This document shows, piece after piece, positions 17,195-25,682 of a DNA stretch of 64,000 bases. The position numbers were made by a program, and so were the translations under genes. The notes beneath the pieces are model-generated. The model worked only from the letters and a program-made list of their open reading frames with translations. It ran no database searches and was not told the origin of the DNA. Position 1 is the first letter of the stretch, and every line of letters starts with the position of its first letter. Source of the DNA: Cytophagaceae bacterium (GTDB lineage Bacteria > Bacteroidota > Bacteroidia > Flavobacteriales > Flavobacteriaceae); the NCBI GenBank assembly GCA_002710685.1, contig PALD01000034.1, forward strand, positions 41,052 through 105,051, read 5' to 3'.

Positions 17195-19204
17195 ATGAAA
17201 AAACATTCCTATTTATTAAGCATTGCCTGCCTTATTTACGTTAACGTTTTCGTTGCAAACGCACAGGAGAGAAACAAGCATTATATCACAAACCAAGCCC
17301 CATTGCTTGCTCAAAAGTTCACCGCCCTTCCCCTGGGCGACATACAGCCGCATGGGTGGTTGAAAAAACAATTGGAGATACAACGTGATGGCTTGACGGG
17401 TAACCTGGATGAGGTGTACAAAGTTGTCGTGGGGGACAACAACGGGTGGCTGGGCGGCACGGGAGATAGCTGGGAGCGGGGCCCCTATTGGCTAGATGGC
17501 CTGACCCCGCTGGCCTATATACTGGATGATAAGGCGCTTAAAGCGAAAGTCAAGAAGTGGGTTGACTGGAGTATTGTGCATCAACGAGATAATGGATATT
17601 TTGGCCCCATCCCCATAACAGAAGATACCCCACGCATACCGGGCACACAGCAAACCCCGAGCGAAGACTGGTGGCCCAAGATGGTCATGCTCAAGGTGCT
17701 GCAACAATATTATACCGCAACAAATGATGAACGCGTCATCAAGCTGATGGACGGTTATTTTAGATACCAGCTGCAAGAACTACCACAAAAACCCTTGGGA
17801 AACTGGACATTTTGGGGAGAACGCCGTGGCGGTGACAACCTGCAACTGGTTTACTGGCTGTACAACATCACAAAAGAAGACTACCTGCTAGAACTGGGCC
17901 AGCTCATCCATGAGCAAACACATGACTGGGCAGGGATTTTTGTGAGCGATGCCTTTAGAAGCGCAAACCCCTTTATGGACCTGCATTGCGTCAACGTGGC
18001 ACAAGGGGTAAAAGAACCCATGATATATTATCAACAGAGCAGGGATGATAAATTTTTGCATGCGCCAAAAGAGGGCCTGGAATCCCTCAAGGCAATCCAC
18101 GGCTTTGCCAATGGCATGTATGGCGGTGACGAGGCATTGCATGGCAACAACCCCATACAGGGGTCAGAGTTTTGTTCAGCCGTGGAGCTCATGTTTTCGC
18201 TAGAAAGCATGTTGCCCATCTCAGGCGATGTATATTATGCAGACTACCTGGAGAAGATAGCATTTAACGTATTGCCCACCCAGCAGAATGACGATTTTAC
18301 TGCAAAACAATATTTTCAACAGCCCAACCAAATCAAGATATCGCACGAGTACAGAAACTTTAGGGATGCCCACCACGGCAGCAATACCGTATATGGATTG
18401 ACCACCGGCTACCCATGCTGCCTGTCAAACATGCATCAAGGATGGCCCAAGTTTACACAAAACCTTTTTTACGCTACTGCGAAAGATGGCCTTGCGGCAT
18501 TGGTCTATGCCCCCAGCGAGGTCAATGTAAAAGTAGCAGATGGTCAGGAGGTCAATATTGTTGAAGAAACAAACTATCCCTTTGAAGATGAGATCAATTT
18601 TAAGGTAAACCCCAAGCAAGCAGTAGCATTTGAATTTGTACTAAGGGTGCCCCAGTGGTGCGCGTCACCACAAGTAAGCATCAATGGCAAGCCAGTGACC
18701 ACACAAGTCTCACCAGAAGGTTTGATCACCCTTGATCAAACCTGGAAAAAAGGAGACCAAGTGACGCTCAAACTCCCCATGGAGATAAGAACGTCCCGAT
18801 GGTATGAAAAATCTGTTGCCTTTGAAAGAGGGCCCTTGTTATATGCCCTGAAAGTAGGAGAAGATTGGCAGCAAAAATCCAACGACCTCTGGCCAGACCC
18901 ATTTTGGGAAGTCTACCCCACAACTGACTGGAACTATGGCATCCCCCGAAAAGTATTTGAGAAAAACAAGGTTGAAGTAAGGTACAACGGCATGAAGGAA
19001 ATGCCATGGAACCTTGAGAACGCACCCATAACCTTGACCATGCAGGGAGTTCAATTGCCCTACTGGAAAGAATACAGTGGCAGCCCAGGCCCACTGCCCT
19101 TTGAGAACTTTACTGATCAAAAAAGAGGCCCCGCAAAGACCATTGAACTTATCCCATATGGATGTACAACCCTTCGGATTTCTCAGTTCCCGGTGATTCA
19201 TTAA
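17195..19204 (+). CDS. GH127-type (DUF1680) beta-L-arabinofuranosidase-like enzyme
   Basis: A 669-residue exported protein (signal peptide to about residue 23, ANAQ). It belongs to the Glyco_hydro_127/DUF1680 family: an alpha/alpha toroid with the motifs GPYWLDGLTPLAYIL and YPCCLSNMHQGW. The zinc-cysteine catalytic centre of GH127 appears intact: Glu 325 and Cys 327 in GSEFCS, and Cys 408-Cys 409 in PCCLSN. GH127 members release beta-L-arabinofuranose, and relatives act on other unusual furanoses, so the true sugar is uncertain. Its place at the edge of the mannan locus, with a LacI-type operator upstream, suggests removal of a side-chain sugar. Confidence 0.87.
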   Translation: MKKHSYLLSIACLIYVNVFVANAQERNKHYITNQAPLLAQKFTALPLGDIQPHGWLKKQLEIQRDGLTGNLDEVYKVVVGDNNGWLGGTGDSWERGPYWLDGLTPLAYILDDKALKAKVKKWVDWSIVHQRDNGYFGPIPITEDTPRIPGTQQTPSEDWWPKMVMLKVLQQYYTATNDERVIKLMDGYFRYQLQELPQKPLGNWTFWGERRGGDNLQLVYWLYNITKEDYLLELGQLIHEQTHDWAGIFVSDAFRSANPFMDLHCVNVAQGVKEPMIYYQQSRDDKFLHAPKEGLESLKAIHGFANGMYGGDEALHGNNPIQGSEFCSAVELMFSLESMLPISGDVYYADYLEKIAFNVLPTQQNDDFTAKQYFQQPNQIKISHEYRNFRDAHHGSNTVYGLTTGYPCCLSNMHQGWPKFTQNLFYATAKDGLAALVYAPSEVNVKVADGQEVNIVEETNYPFEDEINFKVNPKQAVAFEFVLRVPQWCASPQVSINGKPVTTQVSPEGLITLDQTWKKGDQVTLKLPMEIRTSRWYEKSVAFERGPLLYALKVGEDWQQKSNDLWPDPFWEVYPTTDWNYGIPRKVFEKNKVEVRYNGMKEMPWNLENAPITLTMQGVQLPYWKEYSGSPGPLPFENFTDQKRGPAKTIELIPYGCTTLRISQFPVIH

Positions 19205-19281
19205 AGTTTCGTTAATATTTAATCTCCGCCCTGTTAAAAAGGTGTGTTTAGGCAATCATTAATATAATTTCGAGTTAAGAA

Positions 19282-19295
19282 CTAAATCGATTTAT
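19282..19295 (+). promoter_or_regulatory. LacI-type operator upstream of SusC-1
   Basis: CTAAATCGATTTAT is a 14-base near-palindrome of the same family as the operators at 24171, 25621 and 32910. It ends 27 bases before ATG 19323. TAATGTTT follows but is a poor -7 box, and no TTG is at the expected spacing. Confidence 0.55.
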
Positions 19296-19322
19296 TAATG
19301 TTTTCTTAATAAAAACAACACT

Positions 19323-22300
19323 ATGAAACAGAAATTATTGAAAATGAGAACCGAACGAGGTTCCGTATTTCAGCGGAAGCTTTTTGACCTTGCATTTTTG
19401 AGAAAAAAAGGTGGTACAATGGCCTTTTTGATGATGCTTCTAGGGTTTGCCAATGTGCAGGCTGCAGAAGCATTTTTTTTACAAGACCCCATAACAGTTA
19501 CAGGTACCATAACAGATCCTACGGGAATGCCACTTCCTGGTGCCAACGTGCAGGAAAAAGGTACTGATAATGGTGTGGTAACAGATTTTGATGGTTATTT
19601 TTCATTAGAAGTAGCTTCCGCGGAAAGCATCTTGCAAATATCTTACGTAGGTATGGCAACTCAGGAAGTTGGGGTTACAGATGGAGAACCCATTGCTGTG
19701 CAACTTGAAGCAGAGGCAGAGAGCCTTGAAGAGGTGGTACTTGTGGGGTATGGTACCCAGCAACGTAGGTCTGTTACCACAGCTGTGGCAAAGGTAGAAG
19801 CAGAAGAATTTAATCAAGGAGTGGTTACATCTCCACTAGACCTTGTTCAGGGTAAAGTTGCAGGGCTTAATATTACCAGGGCGGCGGGCAACAACCCTAA
19901 CTCATCAGCTTCTATACAATTGAGGGGGGTGACTTCACTTACAGGGTCAACTTCACCGCTTATTGTTATTGATGGTATCCCTGGTGGTAACCTGGATTTG
20001 ATTCAGCAAAATGATATAGAATCATTTGACGTTCTAAAAGATGGTTCCGCGGCAGCGATATATGGTACACGGGGAACCAATGGGGTAATCTTGATCACTA
20101 CCAAGAAGGGGAAGAAAGGGGTCACTTCATTTGAATACTCCACATACCTATCTAAAGAGTATGTTGCAAGTGAGCCTAATTTTCTTTCAGCAGATGAATA
20201 TCGGGGTGCCATAGCTGATGGCCTGATTGCCGATTCTTATGACCTGGGCTATTCAACTGATATTTTTGATGAGCTGGTAAACCATTCTAACCTGAGTCAG
20301 TATCATAATTTTGTGGCTTCTGGTGGAGGAGAAAATGGTACTTACAGGGCATCTCTTTATTATCAAGAACTTGAAGGTATCGCAAAGGAAAATGATAGAC
20401 AGGAATATGGGTTTAGGGCAAGTTTTAACCAGTCTGGGCTGGATGATAAACTGACTTTTCAATCTAGTTTATCCACAAACTTCAGCAATGCTAATTTCTT
20501 GGGGGGCGGTCCTGACGATGATAATCGTGGTGGTTTATTTGGTATCGTGACAGATTGGAACCCTACGGCACCCATCTATGCACCCTACTCAGTAGAAGAG
20601 GGAACTGACCTTTATAACGAGGGTGAATATGGTTATTATCAACCCCAAAACGGATTTAATCCCATCTCCCAGTTTGCCAATAGGACAGATGAAAGGAAAC
20701 AACAGACCTTTTCTGGTGATGCAAAACTTACCTATTCTATAATTGAGGGGCTGGATGCATCAATTTTTGGATCTTATCAGAGAGATACCTATAATGATAG
20801 ATATTACAGGTCAACACAAGACTGGGATCAATATAACTCCGGTAGCGCTTATAACAGAACTGCCTATGCTTACAAAGGCAATTATCTTTCTTCTACAGTT
20901 ACCATGGAGCCTACCATTAATTACAGTGTGGATATAAAAGACCATTCTTTTGAACTTTTGGGAGGATATAGTTATCAGTACTCAACAACCGAAACATATT
21001 CAATGGATAACAGTGGTTTTACATCTGATGTATTTCAAGACTGGAATTTTGGAGCAGGAAACGCAATAACTGATACAGATTTGCCAAGACCTAGTTTAGG
21101 AAGTTTTAAAGAAGATAATACGTTAATAGCTTATTTTACCAGGATAAACTATGCATTTTTAGATAGATATTTCTTTCAGGCATCTATTAGACATGAGGGG
21201 TCATCACGTTTTGGAGCCAATAATAAGTGGGCTAGTTTTCCAGCTGTTTCGCTTGGTTGGTTAATTTCAGATGAAAATTTCCTTATTGATTCAAACTGGG
21301 TGAACAACCTTAAACTACGTGTGGGTTATGGAGAAACTGGAAATCAAGGAATCCCTAATTATCAATCGCTCTACACCCTGGGAACGGGAGGTAAATACCC
21401 CATCTTTTTAAGTAATGAAGATGCAGCTACATATTATCAGACCTATGGGCCTAATAGAAACTTTAACCCTAACTTAAAATGGGAAACCAAAAAAGAGGTA
21501 AACTTTGGTCTTGATTTTGGATTATTTCAAAATAGGGTAAGTGGAGCACTTGATGTATACTATAGAAAAACTGAAGACCTTCTTTTAAACTATACGGTTC
21601 CACAACCTCCTTTTGTGCAACCTAGTATATATACTAATGTAGGTTCCATCAGCAATAGCGGTATAGAATTATCACTAGGTGTGGATATTTTACGTGAAGG
21701 TGATTTTACCTGGTCAGCAGATTTTGCGGGTAACTATCAATCAAATAAATTAGAGACCCTCTCTAACCAAACCTTTATAGCAAGCGAACTTTATGGGGGT
21801 AACATAGGTAATCCTGGAAATCTTGGGAATGCAATACGTAACACCGAGGGTGGCCCAATAGGTGATTTTTATGGAAAACATTTTGCTGGTTTTACAGACG
21901 ATGGCAAGTGGCTATTTTATAAAGCAGACGGCTCTACCGGAACCGTGGACCAGATGACTGAAGAAGATAAAACGGTTATAGGTAATGGTGTCCCAAAATT
22001 CAATGCATCACTTTCAAATACGTTTAAGTACAAGAATTTTGATTTGAGGGTGTTCTTTAGGGGTAAATTTGATTATGACATCTTGAATACTGTCAATTTG
22101 TTCTATTCTAACCCTACGTTGCTGCCAGGTAACGTGCTATCATCGGCATTGACGACCCAGGTAAATCAAGCACCGCAATTTTCTGATTACTACTTAGAAA
22201 AAGGTGATTTTGTTAAACTTGACAATATAACACTGGGCTATAGCTTTGATTTTAAAGAAAACACACCTATAAAAGCACTTCGTATCTATGTAAGTGCAAG

Positions 22301-22436
22301 AAACCTGGCAACCTTTACTGGATATAGTGGTAGAGACCCTGAAGTTCAGGATACAGGGCTTTATCCAGGTATTGATGATAGGACATTTTACCCTAGGACC
22401 ACTACGGCTACAGCTGGATTTAACGTAACCTTTTAA
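19323..22436 (+). CDS. SusC/RagA TonB-dependent transporter (pair 1)
   Basis: A 1037-residue SusC without STN domain. An extended N-terminus precedes the signal sequence (hydrophobic GTMAFLMMLLGFANVQA). It then has a carboxypeptidase-D-like domain (about 58-130, TGTITDPTGMPLPGANVQEK), the TonB box region (EEVVLVGYGTQ), plug motifs (AIYGTRGTNGVILITTKKG) and a barrel ending TATAGFNVTF. It imports oligosaccharides with the SusD that begins 7 bases after its stop. Codon use is visibly AT-rich: 19 of 60 bases in the line from 21481 are G or C, against 27 of 60 in SusC-2 at 27781. Confidence 0.95.
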   Translation: MKQKLLKMRTERGSVFQRKLFDLAFLRKKGGTMAFLMMLLGFANVQAAEAFFLQDPITVTGTITDPTGMPLPGANVQEKGTDNGVVTDFDGYFSLEVASAESILQISYVGMATQEVGVTDGEPIAVQLEAEAESLEEVVLVGYGTQQRRSVTTAVAKVEAEEFNQGVVTSPLDLVQGKVAGLNITRAAGNNPNSSASIQLRGVTSLTGSTSPLIVIDGIPGGNLDLIQQNDIESFDVLKDGSAAAIYGTRGTNGVILITTKKGKKGVTSFEYSTYLSKEYVASEPNFLSADEYRGAIADGLIADSYDLGYSTDIFDELVNHSNLSQYHNFVASGGGENGTYRASLYYQELEGIAKENDRQEYGFRASFNQSGLDDKLTFQSSLSTNFSNANFLGGGPDDDNRGGLFGIVTDWNPTAPIYAPYSVEEGTDLYNEGEYGYYQPQNGFNPISQFANRTDERKQQTFSGDAKLTYSIIEGLDASIFGSYQRDTYNDRYYRSTQDWDQYNSGSAYNRTAYAYKGNYLSSTVTMEPTINYSVDIKDHSFELLGGYSYQYSTTETYSMDNSGFTSDVFQDWNFGAGNAITDTDLPRPSLGSFKEDNTLIAYFTRINYAFLDRYFFQASIRHEGSSRFGANNKWASFPAVSLGWLISDENFLIDSNWVNNLKLRVGYGETGNQGIPNYQSLYTLGTGGKYPIFLSNEDAATYYQTYGPNRNFNPNLKWETKKEVNFGLDFGLFQNRVSGALDVYYRKTEDLLLNYTVPQPPFVQPSIYTNVGSISNSGIELSLGVDILREGDFTWSADFAGNYQSNKLETLSNQTFIASELYGGNIGNPGNLGNAIRNTEGGPIGDFYGKHFAGFTDDGKWLFYKADGSTGTVDQMTEEDKTVIGNGVPKFNASLSNTFKYKNFDLRVFFRGKFDYDILNTVNLFYSNPTLLPGNVLSSALTTQVNQAPQFSDYYLEKGDFVKLDNITLGYSFDFKENTPIKALRIYVSARNLATFTGYSGRDPEVQDTGLYPGIDDRTFYPRTTTATAGFNVTF

Positions 22437-22443
22437 AAAAACA

Positions 22444-24081
22444 ATGATGAAGAAAATTAAAATAAATAAATCCATAGCAGCCTTTGTCTTGGTCTTCATG
22501 GCCATGGGCTGTACAGATCTAGATGAAACCCTATATAGTGAGGCTACTACAGATTCTTTCTACAACAATGAATTAGAAATCCTACAAGCAACCACAAGGC
22601 CTTTTACACATATGCAGGCTTGGCTTTCCTGGTGGGGCGAATCTGGATATTACTATCATAATGAACTCAGTGCAGATCAGTTGGCATGGCCACAAAAGGG
22701 ACGTCATGGATACGACAATGGTGACCATATCCGCCAGCACTATCATACCTGGACTCCCCAGGAAAACAGGATGGAAAGTGCCTGGAACCTGATGTGGACG
22801 GGAGTGGGATATGTTAATATCGTAATAGAGACGGTTGAAAAATCCAATCCAGAAGACGTGGGGTTATCACAAGAACAACTTGAATCCATCGCGGCAGAAT
22901 CAAAGGTGCTCAGGGCCTATCATTACATGAAAATCATGGATATGTTTGGTAACATACCCATAATCACAGAACTGCCAGAAGATCCTACAGAGCCTCAAAA
23001 CCCACCTACACAACCTAGGGCCGAGGTTTTTAAATTTATTGAGAAAGAACTTCTTGAAAATGTAGAAAAACTACAGCCACTATCACCTAGATTGCTGGGA
23101 CGTGTATCAAAGGCAGTGGGATACTCAATACTTTCTGAACTATACCTCAATGCAGAGGTATGGTCTGGCGAACCTAGATGGCAAGATGCTGCAGATTATG
23201 CGCAGAAGGTTATAGATGGAGAAGGTGGGTCACTTACAGGTACCATGATGCTGGACCCAGATATATTGGGCCCATTCAATAATACCAATCAAGATTCTCC
23301 AGAAAATATTTTTCAATTTCCATATAGTAGAAAAGAGGGTTTTGCTTATGACTGGAGAGGGTTGTTGATGGGATTCAGCAATATGTCACCTGCCCTTGAT
23401 GTAAATTATTCAGGGAACAATGCCCTGGTTGTGATCCCTACGGCATTTGATGCTTATGAAGATAATGACCTTAGAAAACAGGAATGGTTCCTTTTTGGCC
23501 CGCAATATAGATATCAAACCAATGAACCTATTTTGGGATCGGAAGAATATAGCGGCGAACCCTTTGTATATGTAAACAACATCAGGAGAAATACTGAAGG
23601 TCAGACCGGTGAAGGAAGCATGACAGATGGTGAAGAAAACAGTGGAGCAAGGTTTAATAAATACCGCTCTGGTACACAGGATGATGATAATTACCTTGAA
23701 AATGATTTTATCATCTATAGGTTGACTGAGATGTATTTCAATAAAGCCGAAGCATTGATGCGCCTTAACGGAGGTACTGCTACGCAAGAAGCTGTAGATT
23801 TGATTAATGCAAGTAGAAGTCGTTACTTTAGCGAAGAAGATTGGCCCACGGAGATGTATACAACCTCCTCGTTGACCATGGATGAGCTCCTTGCTGAAAG
23901 AGGACGTGAGTTTATCTTTGAGGGCAAGCGTAGAACAGATTTGATTCGTTTTGGCAAATTTACCACCGGCTCATGGTGGGATAAAGACCCAGATGGTGAC
24001 GATCATACCATTATTTATCCTATACCCTTTAGGCAGGTGCAGTCTAATCCTAACCTGGAACAGAACCCCGGTTATAACTAA
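22444..24081 (+). CDS. SusD/RagB-like lipoprotein (pair 1)
   Basis: A 545-residue lipoprotein (Cys 23 in MAMGC). The SusD fold is indicated by the N-terminal TDLDETLYSEATTDSFYNNE, the central ESKVLRAYHYMKIMDMFG (TPR region) and the C-terminal ERGREFIFEGKRRTDLIRFG with YPIPFRQVQSNPNLEQNPGY. It binds the polysaccharide at the surface for SusC-1. It is followed by a strong terminator (24107-24140), so SusC-1/SusD-1 form a two-gene operon with no enzyme attached. Like its partner it is AT-rich. Confidence 0.95.
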   Translation: MMKKIKINKSIAAFVLVFMAMGCTDLDETLYSEATTDSFYNNELEILQATTRPFTHMQAWLSWWGESGYYYHNELSADQLAWPQKGRHGYDNGDHIRQHYHTWTPQENRMESAWNLMWTGVGYVNIVIETVEKSNPEDVGLSQEQLESIAAESKVLRAYHYMKIMDMFGNIPIITELPEDPTEPQNPPTQPRAEVFKFIEKELLENVEKLQPLSPRLLGRVSKAVGYSILSELYLNAEVWSGEPRWQDAADYAQKVIDGEGGSLTGTMMLDPDILGPFNNTNQDSPENIFQFPYSRKEGFAYDWRGLLMGFSNMSPALDVNYSGNNALVVIPTAFDAYEDNDLRKQEWFLFGPQYRYQTNEPILGSEEYSGEPFVYVNNIRRNTEGQTGEGSMTDGEENSGARFNKYRSGTQDDDNYLENDFIIYRLTEMYFNKAEALMRLNGGTATQEAVDLINASRSRYFSEEDWPTEMYTTSSLTMDELLAERGREFIFEGKRRTDLIRFGKFTTGSWWDKDPDGDDHTIIYPIPFRQVQSNPNLEQNPGYN

Positions 24082-24106
24082 AAATCAATTTTTTAGGCAT
24101 TTATTT

Positions 24107-24140
24107 AATCTACCCGCTTTAAGCGGGTAGATTTTTTTTT
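24107..24140 (+). terminator. Strong terminator after SusD-1
   Basis: Nearly gapless hairpin: AATCTACCCGCTT (24107-24119) pairs with 24121-24133, and nine T's run from 24132. Confidence 0.93.
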
Positions 24141-24162
24141 CGTGAAAACCAAACAAAAAACA

Positions 24163-24192
24163 TTGTTAAACTAAAACGATTTAGTATTATTG
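24163..24192 (+). promoter_or_regulatory. Promoter with embedded LacI-type operator (MFS gene)
   Basis: TTG (24163-24165), 19-base spacer, then TATTATTG (24185-24192). The last 14 bases of the spacer are CTAAAACGATTTAG (24171-24184). It lies 37 bases before ATG 24229. The design is identical to the promoters at 25613 and 32902. Confidence 0.85.
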
Positions 24193-24228
24193 TAGACTTT
24201 CTACATCGTTATATTAGATTTTGATAAT

Positions 24229-25530
24229 ATGAAAACCAATACTCCAGTCGTTCCAAAAAAATTGATACTTCCCTTTGTGTTAGTAACGTCATTATTTGCC
24301 CTGTGGGGTTTTGCAAATGCGGTCACTGACCCTATGGTACAGGCCTTTAAAAAGGTACTTGAACTTTCAAATTCTCAGGCAGCATGGGTACAGATGGCCT
24401 TTTATGGCGGGTACTTTTGCATGGCCTTGCCCGCGGCATTGTTTGTGCGCAAATATTCATATAAGACGGGTGTCATCGTGGGCTTGTCGCTCTATGCGGT
24501 GGGGGCATTGTTGTTCTATCCGGCAGCAACGACCGAGATGTTTTGGTTCTTTTGCCTTGGCCTTTATGTACTGACGTTTGGCCTGGCTTTTCTTGAGACA
24601 ACGGCAAACCCATATATACTGGCGATGGGTGATCAAAAGACGGCCACGCAACGTTTAAATTTGGCGCAGGCCTTTAACCCGGTAGGGCTTATAGCTGGTT
24701 TACTTGTCGCAAAATTTTTTGTGCTCGACCTGCTCAAGTCTGATGACGTGGAGAACTTCTCCATACTCCCCGAGGCGCAAAAAATATTGATCAAGACCTC
24801 AGACTTGATGGTGATACGCAACCCCTATGTTATCCTGGGGCTCGTGGTACTGGCCATCCTGATACTTATCGCGGTCAATAAAATGCCACAGGCAAAAAGC
24901 GAGGGCGGCCTCCCTAACCTAAAAGAAACTTTTGCCGATCTCTTCAAGAACAAAAAATATTGCCTGGGCGTGCTTTCATTAGTGCTTTACATGGGTGCGC
25001 AAATAGGGAGCTGGACCTACATCTATCAATATGCGGAGTCAAAAGGTATTGCTAGTAATGTAGCGGCAAACTATCAATTTGCGGCATTTATTCTTTTTAC
25101 GCTGGGGCGTGTACTGGGCACTTATCTTTTAAGGTTTATGAGCGCGGGCAGGATGCTGGCATGGTTTTCAGCACTAGGGGGCTTGCTTACCCTTGGTGTC
25201 ATCATGCTGGAAGGTACCGTGGGATTGTACTGTCTCGTTGGCGTTTCGTTTTTCCTTTCGGCGATGTTCCCTACCATCTACGGTATCGCACTTGAAGGGT
25301 TGAGGGAAGAAGAGGCAAAAATAGGTGCTGCTGGCCTGGTCATGGCCATCGTGGGCGGGGCATTGCTGCCTCAATTTCAAGGAATGATCATAGACGTGGG
25401 CGGTGTGGCCGTTAATGACACGACCATACTGGGGGTAAGCGAAATGAACTTTTCTTTCATACTTCCTGCCCTGTGTTTTGTGACGGTCGCGGTCTATGGC
25501 ATCTGGGTGGCCCGAAAGGCAATAAGATGA
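24229..25530 (+). CDS. FucP-like sugar:proton symporter (MFS)
   Basis: A 433-residue inner-membrane protein with about 12 membrane segments, of the FHS (FucP/GlcP) branch of the major facilitator superfamily. Typical features are LFALWGFANAVTDPMVQAFK in the first helix, the FLETTANPYI motif in helix 4-5, and FPTIYGIALEGL late in the protein. Family members carry fucose, glucose, galactose or N-acetylglucosamine with protons. Within this locus it most likely carries a released hexose such as mannose into the cytoplasm, where the ROK kinase at 39507 could phosphorylate it. It is a single-gene unit with its own operator-promoter. Confidence 0.92.
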   Translation: MKTNTPVVPKKLILPFVLVTSLFALWGFANAVTDPMVQAFKKVLELSNSQAAWVQMAFYGGYFCMALPAALFVRKYSYKTGVIVGLSLYAVGALLFYPAATTEMFWFFCLGLYVLTFGLAFLETTANPYILAMGDQKTATQRLNLAQAFNPVGLIAGLLVAKFFVLDLLKSDDVENFSILPEAQKILIKTSDLMVIRNPYVILGLVVLAILILIAVNKMPQAKSEGGLPNLKETFADLFKNKKYCLGVLSLVLYMGAQIGSWTYIYQYAESKGIASNVAANYQFAAFILFTLGRVLGTYLLRFMSAGRMLAWFSALGGLLTLGVIMLEGTVGLYCLVGVSFFLSAMFPTIYGIALEGLREEEAKIGAAGLVMAIVGGALLPQFQGMIIDVGGVAVNDTTILGVSEMNFSFILPALCFVTVAVYGIWVARKAIR

Positions 25531-25612
25531 TACGCCCTATTAAGAAATTGATAATATTTAAGCCTCTTAAAGAAGACCTTATAATTTCATAAATGCATTC
25601 TCTAAAAATTAT

Positions 25613-25642
25613 TTGATTACCTAAAACGTTTTAGTATATTTA
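25613..25642 (+). promoter_or_regulatory. Promoter with embedded LacI-type operator (SusC-2 operon)
   Basis: TTG (25613-25615), 19-base spacer, then TATATTTA (25635-25642). The perfect palindrome CTAAAACGTTTTAG fills 25621-25634. The first gene of the operon begins 41 bases after the -7 box. Confidence 0.88.
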
Positions 25643-25682
25643 CGATAACGTTAACTTTATTTTAAACAACAATTAACAATTG

